Source: Enhygromyxa salina (lineage in GTDB: Bacteria; Myxococcota_A; Polyangia; Nannocystales; Nannocystaceae). From it: 64,000 nt of DNA. Below the pieces are notes generated by a model. The model saw only the letters and a list, made by a program, of their open reading frames with translations. It was not told the origin of the DNA and searched no databases. Shown here one piece after another: positions 20,989-29,024 of the stretch. Position 1 is the first letter of the stretch; each line of letters opens with the position of its first letter. Location: positions 124,001 to 188,000 of the forward strand of contig NZ_PVNL01000118.1 of NCBI RefSeq assembly GCF_002994635.1, read 5' to 3'. Position numbers and translations under genes: made by a program.

Positions 20989-21258
20989 AACGACGCCTCC
21001 GAACACTACCCCGAGATTTGCGAGTTGCTCGACGCCCTGGCGAACCAGGCACCCGATATGTGCCTCGACGAGGTGCGTTCCCTTCTCAAATACAGTGAAC
21101 AGGCCGCAGCGCTGGAGGATTTGTGCGTGGCCGTCGATGAGTACGAGATGACACACACGAAGTTTCCCTCCGAAATCAGGAGGATGATCGCGCTGCAATG
21201 TGAAGCGTGCAAAATTGACGAGAAATACTGGCGCGCATTTCGGATCGGACCGACTTGA
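20986..21258 (+). CDS. MafI-like immunity protein
   Basis: A 90-residue small acidic helical protein resembling the MafI immunity family, which protects cells from MafB-type polymorphic toxins: LDEVRSLLKYSEQAAALEDL, AVDEYEMTHTKFPSEI, and a C-terminal IDEKYWRAF similar to the typical final IDPxYW motif. It has no signal peptide, so its target toxin would act in the cytoplasm. It sits behind toxin-tip-like fragments (20781-20988) and its stop overlaps the TTG start of the RHS gene (TTGA). Immunity genes normally follow their toxin, so this one probably belongs to the lost module upstream rather than to the RHS gene downstream. Confidence 0.6.
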   Translation: MNDASEHYPEICELLDALANQAPDMCLDEVRSLLKYSEQAAALEDLCVAVDEYEMTHTKFPSEIRRMIALQCEACKIDEKYWRAFRIGPT

Positions 21259-24230
21259 CGCCGCCGCTCGGCCGGCCGTTTCTCACGACCGAGTCCCTGC
21301 TCGACATCCAAGGACACCTGCTCGAGGTCATCGACGCGCGTGACAACACCGCCGAGTCTCGGACGTACGGGATGCTCGGCCAGTCGCTGGTGGTCAGCAG
21401 CGAGGATGCTGGTGCCCGCCACAACCTCCTCAACGCCCTCGGCCAGCCCATGCGCGGCTGGGATAGCCGCAGTCAGCGGTTCTCCTTCTCGTATGACACT
21501 CTGCGGCGGCCCGTGGACCGCACGGTCAGCGTCTCGAGCGGGTCCGAGAAGTTGCTCGGGCGCGTTGTGTATGGTGACTTACTGGGTGCCCCCGAGGATG
21601 CCAACCACGTCGGGAGGGTGTATCGGGTATACGACGGCGCTGGCGTGGCCACTACGGTGGAAATCAACTTCAAGGGCAACCCGCTCGAGGAGCAGCGGCA
21701 GCTGGTCACGAGCAAGACGACGCAGCCGGACTGGAGTGCGCTGCTGGGCCAGAGTACAATTGCCGCGATGGCAACCGCCGCGACCTCGCTGCTCGACTCC
21801 GAGATCTTCTCGGCGAGTAGTGAGCGTGACGCGGTCAACCGGGTGCTCACGGCGATCTCGCCCGACGACAGTGAGGTGAACTACACGTATGACGAGGGCG
21901 GCGCGCTGCAGGCTGTCGAGGTCAAGCACCGTGGTAGCTCGACCGCGGAGACCGTGGTCGGGGAGATCACCTACAACGCCCGCGGCCAACGCGAGGGTGT
22001 CGTCTACGGCTCGACTTCCAGCCCGACCACGACGACCACGTACACCTATGACCCGGAGACCTACCGGCTCGCGTCGCTCACCACCGTCCGCGGCAGTGAT
22101 GACACCACGCTGCAGGGCCTGCATTACCACTACGACCCCGTCGGCAACATCACCGACATCCGCGACACCGCGCAGCAGACCATCTACTTCAACAACGCCG
22201 TCGTCGAGGCGGCCAACTCGTACACCTACGACGCGACGTACCGCCTCATCGAAGCCACCGGCCGCGAACACAGCACGCAAGGCACGACCCAGCGCACTGA
22301 TGTGCAAATCACGCCGGGGCCGCAGCCGATGACCAGCGACCCGTCGGCGATGCGACGGTACACGCAGAAGTTTACGTACGATGAGGTCGGCAACATTCTG
22401 AAGATGCAGCACATCCCCGCCTCGGGGACCGGCTGGACCCGCTACTACGAATACGACGCCGACGGCAACCGGCTCGACAAGACCTCTGCGCCCGGCGACC
22501 CGGCCCTCGGTCCGTACACGCACGCGTACACCTACGACGCGCACGGCAACATGACCGCGATGCCGCACCTGTCGAGCATGGTGTGGAATCACGACGACGA
22601 GCTGCACGAGGTCACCGTAGGCACAGAGTCCCTCTACTTCCAGTACGCGGGAGGGATGCGCAGCCGCAAGTATGTGGAGAAGTCCGGAACGACGACCGAG
22701 GAGCGCATCCACCTCGGACTGTTCGAACTGTACCGCAAGCGCATCAACGGGACCCTCGACCTCGAGCGAGAGTCACTGCACATCAGCGACGACACCGGCC
22801 GCATCTGTATCATCGAGACCAAGACTGTCGACGGCGGCTCCGCCGTCGGGAGCCCGACCGGCATCTGGCGCTACCAACTGAGCAACCACCTCGGCTCCGC
22901 CGCGACCGAGGTCGACGGGAGCGGAGCCGTCATCTCGCACGAGGAGTATCATCCCTACGGCACCAGCGCATACCGGGCGGTGAACGCCAGCATCGACGTG
23001 TCGGCGAAGCGATACCGCTACACCGGGATGGAGCGGGACGAGGAGAGTGGACTCGAATATCACTCGGCTCGATATTATATCGCCTGGCTAGGTCGATGGC
23101 TCAATCCTGACCCGTCGGGTTTGACAGATGGGCCCAACCGAAACGCATACGTGTCATCTCAACCGAGCACAATGCGTGATCCAAATGGCCGCAACGGCGC
23201 GCCTCCTGGTGTTTCGTTTGATGAAGAAACGCCGCAACGCATACAACACGACCCTGAGGATCGGTACAGCTACTACTATCAGCCATCTAAAGGCGAGGCG
23301 TTTGTCCGAAATCTTCCGACCGACCGAGACGAGTTTCTTGCCGAAGTCGAGGCAGTCACCAAGACCGTAAATCACCCAGGCATCCTCGAAGAGAAGTATG
23401 ATCCGGTGAACGATATTGGTGGCAGTCGTGTTAAAACTATAGACAGCTTCGCCGCGACCAACATCCTGCCAGCGCTTCGCCAAGGGACAAGCTTATCGCA
23501 AGATGTTATCATCGCGGCCGATCAGGTGCTTGACCAACCGGGGGGCGGACTAATTGACATGGAGCTTGCCTTTGCTACCATCGCCCGAGAAGGCGGGCTC
23601 TTCAACTCTCGTCAAACCATTGACACCTACGACGACTCGGGTTTCGATCAACTTTACATCAAAGGCCAGGAACTCGTAGACTTGGGGATTCTCCCCGCAG
23701 ATTTTCTCGATCCGAAGAACTTCAATAAGGGGGCGAACAATGGTAAAGCCGCGGAAATTCCAACTGAACGCGTTTTGGCTTTTAGCTTCGCCATGATGGG
23801 CTACGCACGGCTTCAACTTGAACAGGCCATCGCTCAGGAATACTACTCTTCGATGAGTGGCGCGGAGGCGCTTACGCAAGCACGTGCAGACATCGACGCT
23901 CTCGACCCGGTCGCGCGTCGAATTCTGGTCGGTTTCACATTCCAGATGAGCCAGGGAGGTACAGTTTTCGACCATGACGCAAAGTTACCCTCACCAAATG
24001 GATCGGGGATACGATCTCTTCTTCGGGCATTTCATACAACCGGAACACCATTATCCAAGGTGACAGACCTGCCGGGAGGCACACGTGATGCGCTTGCCGC
24101 AGCTGGAAACAACAAAGATAAAAGGGAGGCGGCAAAGTTCATTGGCCGACTTGGAACTTTCTTCACCTTCAACAAGGCCACCAAAACAGCGATTGCTGCA
24201 ACCTCGATCGAGCGGTTGATGCACCACTAG
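21255..24230 (+). CDS. N-terminally truncated Tc/RHS-type toxin core with a variable tip
   Basis: A 991-residue protein. Residues 1-640 are the C-terminal half of insecticidal-toxin-complex TcB/TcC-like or SpvB-type RHS proteins: LTTESLLDIQGHLLEVIDAR, RAxDSR-like MRGWDSR, many YD repeats (YTYDEGG, YHYDPVGNI, YEYDADGN, YTYDAHGN) and the end motif YHSARYYIAWLGRWLNPDPS GL with MRDPNG near 640. The SpvB and middle domains (normally over 1000 residues) are absent, so export and the closed RHS shell cannot be complete. Residues about 641-991 form the tip; its DNA is clearly AT-richer, a sign of module exchange. The tip is not recognised; FATIAREGGLFNSR could be a lysozyme-like catalytic Glu. Start TTG overlaps the MafI-like stop. 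Confidence 0.8.
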   Translation: MTPPLGRPFLTTESLLDIQGHLLEVIDARDNTAESRTYGMLGQSLVVSSEDAGARHNLLNALGQPMRGWDSRSQRFSFSYDTLRRPVDRTVSVSSGSEKLLGRVVYGDLLGAPEDANHVGRVYRVYDGAGVATTVEINFKGNPLEEQRQLVTSKTTQPDWSALLGQSTIAAMATAATSLLDSEIFSASSERDAVNRVLTAISPDDSEVNYTYDEGGALQAVEVKHRGSSTAETVVGEITYNARGQREGVVYGSTSSPTTTTTYTYDPETYRLASLTTVRGSDDTTLQGLHYHYDPVGNITDIRDTAQQTIYFNNAVVEAANSYTYDATYRLIEATGREHSTQGTTQRTDVQITPGPQPMTSDPSAMRRYTQKFTYDEVGNILKMQHIPASGTGWTRYYEYDADGNRLDKTSAPGDPALGPYTHAYTYDAHGNMTAMPHLSSMVWNHDDELHEVTVGTESLYFQYAGGMRSRKYVEKSGTTTEERIHLGLFELYRKRINGTLDLERESLHISDDTGRICIIETKTVDGGSAVGSPTGIWRYQLSNHLGSAATEVDGSGAVISHEEYHPYGTSAYRAVNASIDVSAKRYRYTGMERDEESGLEYHSARYYIAWLGRWLNPDPSGLTDGPNRNAYVSSQPSTMRDPNGRNGAPPGVSFDEETPQRIQHDPEDRYSYYYQPSKGEAFVRNLPTDRDEFLAEVEAVTKTVNHPGILEEKYDPVNDIGGSRVKTIDSFAATNILPALRQGTSLSQDVIIAADQVLDQPGGGLIDMELAFATIAREGGLFNSRQTIDTYDDSGFDQLYIKGQELVDLGILPADFLDPKNFNKGANNGKAAEIPTERVLAFSFAMMGYARLQLEQAIAQEYYSSMSGAEALTQARADIDALDPVARRILVGFTFQMSQGGTVFDHDAKLPSPNGSGIRSLLRAFHTTGTPLSKVTDLPGGTRDALAAAGNNKDKREAAKFIGRLGTFFTFNKATKTAIAATSIERLMHH
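21553..21573 (+). repeat. 21-bp direct repeat, copy 2
   Basis: Exact copy of 20873-20893, here coding LLGRVVY in the RHS core. Confidence 0.9.
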
Positions 24231-24240
24231 GAGCTGAGTC

Positions 24241-25047
24241 ATGTTTTCGACCCGTGCAAGCCTCAGCAACCAAGCCGCGCTGACATTCGTAGGGCTTCTC
24301 CTCATCCCCGCGAGTTGCAAGAGGGCACCGACCATGGATCCATATCACGCGTGCCCAGACCTAGATATGGCAGAGCCCAAGTCAACGGACTCCAAGGATG
24401 ACGATCAAGTCGAGGCTACAGCGACGCCTGAGCCCGCCATCGACAAAGAACGGCAAATTACATTCTCAACAGATGAATCTAGCCTCGTCGCAGCTGTGTA
24501 TATTGATGATACTCATCCTCCAAAATTAGCAATCTCAGGGCTTGAAATTACGACGGACCCCGTGGAAAAGTTCGAGTCAGGTGCGGCTCAGGTTTTCTCT
24601 CGCGTTCTCGTAGCGAGGGGTGGGAAGACTGAAGAGTTCACCTCCGGCATTGGCGAATCAAGTTGTGTGGAGATGATACCTAGCACCCATCTTGTATGGC
24701 GCAACGAGGAGTCCGCAATTGTTGATGCCCGCGTGCGCTGCTACTCAGGATCAGTGGTTTCAAAAGAACGAACAATGCATCTCGTCATTCGGATTGACGT
24801 TTCCGAGGGCGCTGAATTGAATCGAGGGGTTTCGGTGCTGTTTACAGGCAAAGATCTGACGACAAGTAACCGGGGGCTGACACTCGAAAGCCTTCGACAT
24901 GAGTTCTATGTCGAAGGAGGCGAGTTTGTTGTGTACCAGCACAGCGTTAGTTGGTGTGACGAAAAGGCCATCAAAGAGTCAGGCGAAGGTTTGGGTTGCA
25001 GCGAGCATAGGCGTCGCTTGGTAGAGATCGAACGCCTCGCTATTTAG
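24241..25047 (+). CDS. Lipoprotein directly behind the RHS gene, candidate immunity protein
   Basis: A 268-residue lipoprotein: signal QAALTFVGLLLIPASC with lipobox PASC (Cys near residue 25), then an acidic Ser/Thr/Asp linker and a beta-rich domain with four cysteines (SSCVEM, VRCYSG, VSWCDE, LGCSEH). Its ribosome-binding site, AGGAG, overlaps the RHS stop codon and the ATG is ten bases after it, so the two are translationally linked. Its base composition is as AT-rich as the RHS tip and unlike the flanking genes, so tip and lipoprotein probably arrived together. A membrane-anchored periplasmic immunity protein against an envelope-acting tip is the natural reading, but it is inference. No family was recognised. 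Confidence 0.7.
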   Translation: MFSTRASLSNQAALTFVGLLLIPASCKRAPTMDPYHACPDLDMAEPKSTDSKDDDQVEATATPEPAIDKERQITFSTDESSLVAAVYIDDTHPPKLAISGLEITTDPVEKFESGAAQVFSRVLVARGGKTEEFTSGIGESSCVEMIPSTHLVWRNEESAIVDARVRCYSGSVVSKERTMHLVIRIDVSEGAELNRGVSVLFTGKDLTTSNRGLTLESLRHEFYVEGGEFVVYQHSVSWCDEKAIKESGEGLGCSEHRRRLVEIERLAI

Positions 25048-25477
25048 GGCTATCGGACTGGGGGGCTCCGGACTGGGAGTCTTTGTCGTCGTCCGGTCCG
25101 GTCCGGCCCAGCGAGGCCGCGAGGCGTGCAATAGGTGACTGCCAGTTGAGCGCCGAGCGGCTAAGGGCAGCGCTAACTTGGGATAGTGAAGGGAAGCAGA
25201 TTGCATGGGCCGTGCTGCGCGACGATACGGTTCTGGCAACGGTCGGTGCCTCTGCCAAGGGCCAGGTCCGATGCGAACCTCCCGGTGATCCTGTGCATCC
25301 TCGAGAGGGACCCAGGCAGAGTCGGCGGAGATCCTGACGAGGACCCTCGTCCGGGCACAGGCCAACGCCGTTCCAACTGGGGCAGGACAGGCCAAGCGGA
25401 CCCGGATGCCAGCAACGCGTTGCGCGGCTGCAATCCGCGAAGTGCCAAGGTGTATGCGCGGGTCAGCTACCGCCCGC
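25048..25477. other. 430 bases without a convincing gene
   Basis: Frames here lack ribosome-binding sites and natural composition throughout. A short plus-strand stretch (25140-25260) reads LSAERLRAALTWDSEGKQIA and could be a gene scrap. It is the right edge of the accessory region; the next gene, dapB, converges on it. Confidence 0.5.
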
Positions 25478-26290
25478 TCACTCGCGCAGCCCAAGCACGT
25501 CGACCATGTCGTACAGCCCAGGCGGCTGGCTAGCAGCCCAACGCGCAGCCCGCAGCGCCCCGCGAGCAAAGATCGCCCGATCCCCGGCACGGTGAGTCAA
25601 CTCGATCCGCTCACCCTCCCCAAGGAACATCAACGTGTGCTCGCCCGGCGAGTCCCCCCCGCGCAGCCCAAACACCCCGATCTCTTGCTTCTCGCGAGCC
25701 CGCCGAAGCGAAGCCCGGTCGGTCATCACAGCCTCCGAGAACTTGCGCCCGGTCGCGTCGGCGACGGCCTGGCCGATGCGCAGCGCGGTGCCCGAGGGGG
25801 CGTCACGCTTGAACCGGTGATGCAGCTCGAACAGCTCGGCCTCCCAGTCGGGCCCGAGCGCGGCCGCGGCGACGCCCGCGAGCTGCAGCAACAGAGTGAC
25901 ACCGACCGAGAAGTTGGCGGCGTACACGATCGGGATCGACTGGCCGGCCTCGACGAGCAGCTTGTCATCTTCCTCGCTGAGCCCGGTGGTGCCGATGATC
26001 AGCGGGATCCCTTGCTCGACGCAGGCCCGGATCCGGGCCTCGGTGGCGTTGGGCAGCGAGAAGTCGACGACGACGCTGCCGCGCCGGGGCCTGAGCTCGT
26101 CGGTCACGAGCACGCCGATGTCGGGACCGCCCGCGAGGCGACCGGCGTCTTGACCGATGCCCGGACCGCCCGAACGATCGACGCAGGCGCCGAGGGTCAT
26201 GTCCTCCGAGTCCATGACTTCACGGATGAGCGCCGTTCCCATGCGCCCACGGGCGCCTACGATGATGATCGAGAGCATGCGTTGTGTCAT
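25478..26290 (-). CDS. dapB: 4-hydroxy-tetrahydrodipicolinate reductase
   Basis: A 270-residue cytoplasmic enzyme of the lysine and meso-diaminopimelate pathway; it reduces the product of DapA with NAD(P)H. Seen are the Rossmann motif VGARGRMGTAL (residues 11-21), GTTGLSEED, and the catalytic and substrate-binding block ELHHRFKRDAPSGTAL, with the conserved His-His and Lys. Length is normal. GAGG stands five bases before the ATG at 26290; an internal ATG at 26278 is also possible. It follows dapA by 51 bases on the same strand, so both are in one operon that feeds peptidoglycan and lysine synthesis. Confidence 0.97.
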   Translation of the reverse strand: MTQRMLSIIIVGARGRMGTALIREVMDSEDMTLGACVDRSGGPGIGQDAGRLAGGPDIGVLVTDELRPRRGSVVVDFSLPNATEARIRACVEQGIPLIIGTTGLSEEDDKLLVEAGQSIPIVYAANFSVGVTLLLQLAGVAAAALGPDWEAELFELHHRFKRDAPSGTALRIGQAVADATGRKFSEAVMTDRASLRRAREKQEIGVFGLRGGDSPGEHTLMFLGEGERIELTHRAGDRAIFARGALRAARWAASQPPGLYDMVDVLGLRE

Positions 26291-26341
26291 GATTCCTCTG
26301 GGTGGTCCGGTCGGAGTAAGTCGAGAGCGCAGGAGGGAGAT

Positions 26342-27238
26342 TCAGTCGAGCAGGGCCAGCTCGCGCAGGCACGCGCGCAGGCTGGACGCGAGGTCAGCGT
26401 CGAGGTCGAGCGGACGCAGCGGCAAGCGTACCGCGACGCCCAGCTGCCCCAGCATGTGCATGGCCGCCTTGACAGCGATCGGGTTGGGGTCGCTGAACAG
26501 CAGCCGAGTCAGCCGCAGCTGGCGAAAGTGCAGCGCGCGAGCGTCGTCGAGCTTGCCGGCACAAAACGCGTCGTAGAGCGAGACCAGCAGCGCGGGCGCC
26601 GGGTTGGACACGACCGAGATGACCCCGTCGCCGCCGGTCGCCAGGAACGGCAGCAGCGTGAAGTCGTCGCCGGACATCAGGGAAAAGTCGGGGCCGCACA
26701 GCTCACGCAGCTGCGCGGTGACGTGCAGATCACCGGTGGCGTCCTTGATGCCGACGATGTTCTCGTGCTTGGCCAGGTGCGCGACCGTGGTCGGCAGCAT
26801 GTTGGTGACCGTGCGGCCCGGCACGTTGTAGAGGACGACCGGCAGCGCGACCGCGTCGGCGATCGCCTCGAAGTGCCGGATCAGGCCGTCTTGCGGCGGC
26901 TTGTTGTAGTAGGGCACGACCTGCAAGGTCGCGCTCACGCCCAGCTCCTTGCACGCGCGCGCGAGCTCGATCGCCTCGCGGGTCGCGTTGGAGCCGGCGC
27001 CCGCGAGCACGGGCACGCGCCCCGCGGCCGTCCGGGTGACGACCTCGACGACGTGGATGTGCTCGGCGTGCGAGAGCGTGGCGGCCTCACCCGTGGTCCC
27101 GCAGGGGACCAACCCGTGGATGCCGGCCTCGATCTGCGCCTCGACCAGGCGCGCCAGGGCCGGGTCGTCGACGCGACCGTCTGCCGTCATGGGAGTGACC
27201 AGCGCCGTGAACACACCGCGGAATTGCTTGCCCGCCAT
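26342..27238 (-). CDS. dapA: 4-hydroxy-tetrahydrodipicolinate synthase
   Basis: A 298-residue TIM-barrel enzyme condensing pyruvate with aspartate semialdehyde. Signature parts: FTALVTPM near the N terminus, PCGTTGEAATL (the pyruvate-binding Thr-Thr), YNVPGRT with the catalytic Tyr, and VGIKDATGD with the Schiff-base Lys. Length matches the family. It is the first gene of a dapA-dapB operon. Its ATG has no ribosome-binding site but sits nine bases after a strong -10 element, so the mRNA may be leaderless. ribF is divergently transcribed across a 135-base intergenic region. Confidence 0.97.
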   Translation of the reverse strand: MAGKQFRGVFTALVTPMTADGRVDDPALARLVEAQIEAGIHGLVPCGTTGEAATLSHAEHIHVVEVVTRTAAGRVPVLAGAGSNATREAIELARACKELGVSATLQVVPYYNKPPQDGLIRHFEAIADAVALPVVLYNVPGRTVTNMLPTTVAHLAKHENIVGIKDATGDLHVTAQLRELCGPDFSLMSGDDFTLLPFLATGGDGVISVVSNPAPALLVSLYDAFCAGKLDDARALHFRQLRLTRLLFSDPNPIAVKAAMHMLGQLGVAVRLPLRPLDLDADLASSLRACLRELALLD

Positions 27239-27247
27239 CGATCAACG

Positions 27248-27276
27248 ACGTTACCAAATGCGCGACCCTTGCCCAA
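27248..27276 (-). promoter_or_regulatory. Promoter of dapA, likely leaderless
   Basis: On the minus strand: TTGGGC (27276-27271), 17 bases, TAACGT (27253-27248), then nine bases to the ATG. Confidence 0.65.
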
Positions 27277-27320
27277 GAGCCCCGAGCCAGCGGGGCGCGA
27301 GCGGGGGAACGGCGGGGCGG

Positions 27321-27350
27321 TTGGACTTCGGTGCTGGGCCCCGATAGCTT
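27321..27350 (+). promoter_or_regulatory. Candidate promoter of ribF
   Basis: TTGGAC (27321-27326), 18 bases, TAGCTT (27345-27350), 23 bases before the ribF ATG. Confidence 0.45.
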
Positions 27351-27373
27351 CGCTGTGGATCCGCCACCTCGAC

Positions 27374-28459
27374 ATGCGCGTGCTCGATTTCTCGACCGTC
27401 CCCGCGGCCCACGCACCCGGAGAGCTCTCGCCGCTGCCGGCCGGCACGGCTGTGTGCCTCGGCACCTTCGATGGGATGCACCGCGGGCACCAGGGCTTGA
27501 TCGCGCGGGCCCGCTCGCTGGCACCCAAGGTGGCGGTGGTGACCTTCGAGCCGCGCCCGTCGGAGGTGCTCGCGCGACCCGGAGCGTCGCAGGGTGCCGC
27601 GCCGCGGTTGCAGACGCCCGCCCAGCGCGAGCACGTGTGCCGCGAGCTCGGCGTCGACACCCTGGTGATCCTCCGGTTCGACGTCGGTGTCTCACAGCTG
27701 TCACCCGCGGAGTTCGTCGATCAATTCTTGTTGCAGGGTCTGCGCCCGGCCGCGGTGGTGGTCGGCTATGACTTCCGGTTCGGGGCCAAGCGCGTGGGTG
27801 GACCCGCGCAGCTACGAGTGCTGCTCGCACCAGCCGGCATCGAGGTCAGCGTGGTCGAGAAGATCGCCGCGGCAGCGGGTCCGCTGGCCGGGGAGAAGCT
27901 GGGCTCCACGGCGATCCGTGAGCTGGTCGCCGCTGGTGAGGTCGCGCAGGCGGCCAATCTGCTCGGCCGCCTGTACGCGGTGGGTGGCACGGTCGAGCAC
28001 GGCGCGGCGCGAGGCCGGACCCTGGGCTACCCAACCGCGAACGTGGCGAGCCGCTCGCTGCACCCCAAGGGCGGCGTGTATGCCTGCTTCTTGAGCCTGC
28101 TCGCCGCCGACGAGTCGCGCGAGCAGGAGTGCTGGCCCGCGGTCGCCAACCTCGGCACCAACCCTACCTTTACGGATACGGACGCGACCACGCTCGAGGT
28201 CCACGCGCTCGACGTCGACCTGGGCGACACGCTCTATGGTCGCGCGGTCGAGGTCGCGTTCGTGGCTCGGCTGCGCGACGAGCAGCGGTTCGACAGCGTC
28301 GACGCGCTGCGCGAGGCGATCACCGCCGACATCGAGCGCGCGCGACCGCTGCTGACCCCGGCCGCGGCCGAGCTGCGCCACGCGAGGCGGGTCGAGGCGG
28401 AGCCAACTTCGGAGCCGGTCGAGCGGATCGGGAACGAACTGATCGGGAACGAGCGATGA
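27374..28459 (+). CDS. ribF: Bifunctional riboflavin kinase / FAD synthetase
   Basis: A 361-residue enzyme that makes FMN and FAD from riboflavin. The N-terminal nucleotidyltransferase part has LGTFDGMHRGHQGL (the HxGH motif) and VVGYDFRFG; the C-terminal flavokinase has RGRTLGYPTANV and LGTNPTF. Both halves are complete. The tail ends in a duplicated RIGNELIGNER coded by a short tandem repeat. The ATG at 27374 starts the conserved N terminus; the very long open frame upstream is only antisense of dapA and dapB. The stop overlaps the next start by ATGA, so translation is coupled to the TPR protein. Confidence 0.96.
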   Translation: MRVLDFSTVPAAHAPGELSPLPAGTAVCLGTFDGMHRGHQGLIARARSLAPKVAVVTFEPRPSEVLARPGASQGAAPRLQTPAQREHVCRELGVDTLVILRFDVGVSQLSPAEFVDQFLLQGLRPAAVVVGYDFRFGAKRVGGPAQLRVLLAPAGIEVSVVEKIAAAAGPLAGEKLGSTAIRELVAAGEVAQAANLLGRLYAVGGTVEHGAARGRTLGYPTANVASRSLHPKGGVYACFLSLLAADESREQECWPAVANLGTNPTFTDTDATTLEVHALDVDLGDTLYGRAVEVAFVARLRDEQRFDSVDALREAITADIERARPLLTPAAAELRHARRVEAEPTSEPVERIGNELIGNER

Positions 28460-29010
28460 AGCACCCCCCGCCCGACCAGCACGGCCTCGCCTCGCCCACG
28501 CTCGCGCACGTGTACCTGGCCCAGGGTCACATCGAGCACGCGCGCCAGACCTGTGCAGCCGTGCTCGAGGACGAGCCCACCAACGGGTTCGCGCTCGCGC
28601 TGCTCGAGCGACTGCGGCCAGTCGAGACCGCCAAGCTGGCCGTGCGCTTCGCCGCGAGCTCGGCGACCGGGATCGATCTTGGCGCCGGCCAGCTCGAGTT
28701 CAGCTGGTCGGTGCCGGCCAGCTTGCTCGAGCTGCCAGGCATGCCCGACAACTCGCGCCTCGATGTCGTATTTGCGATCGCGGCGCTGCGTGACACCCAC
28801 GACCCGGGCGCGATGGCGCTGCGCTACAGCTCGCTGCGCTGCCTGGACCCGGCGGGGACCCGCCTGATCGACGCGCCGCTCGGACCGGCGTCGGCGGCCG
28901 TGATGTTGGTGCTGAGCCCCGGCCCGCGCCAGCCCCCGACCCTGCTGGCTGGTCACGCGCGGCGCCCCGCCTCGCGGGTGCTGGCGGTCGCCGATCCGCT
29001 GAGCTGGTGA
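28456..29010 (+). CDS. Small TPR-like protein
   Basis: A 184-residue cytoplasmic protein. The N-terminal part (LASPTLAHVYLAQGHIEHAR, then AVLEDEPTNGFALALLERL) is a TPR-type helical pair. Residues 60-184 form a separate beta-rich domain of unknown kind with FSWSVPASLLELPG and RYSSLRCLD. It overlaps ribF by four bases and is followed 14 bases later by the DUF2723 membrane protein, so the three are co-transcribed. Its function is not known; the TPR pair suggests it binds a partner protein. Confidence 0.72.
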   Translation: MKHPPPDQHGLASPTLAHVYLAQGHIEHARQTCAAVLEDEPTNGFALALLERLRPVETAKLAVRFAASSATGIDLGAGQLEFSWSVPASLLELPGMPDNSRLDVVFAIAALRDTHDPGAMALRYSSLRCLDPAGTRLIDAPLGPASAAVMLVLSPGPRQPPTLLAGHARRPASRVLAVADPLSW

Positions 29011-29024
29011 AGGAGGGGCGCGCC

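Noticed and set aside
21255-24230. Treating the RHS gene as a complete insecticidal toxin
   Set aside because: The SpvB and middle domains that precede the YD repeats in complete TcB-type proteins are missing, and the region upstream codes a MafI-like protein instead.
25406-27373. Long plus-strand frame in front of ribF
   Set aside because: It runs antisense through dapB and dapA, whose motifs are complete; the ribF part begins at the ATG at 27374.
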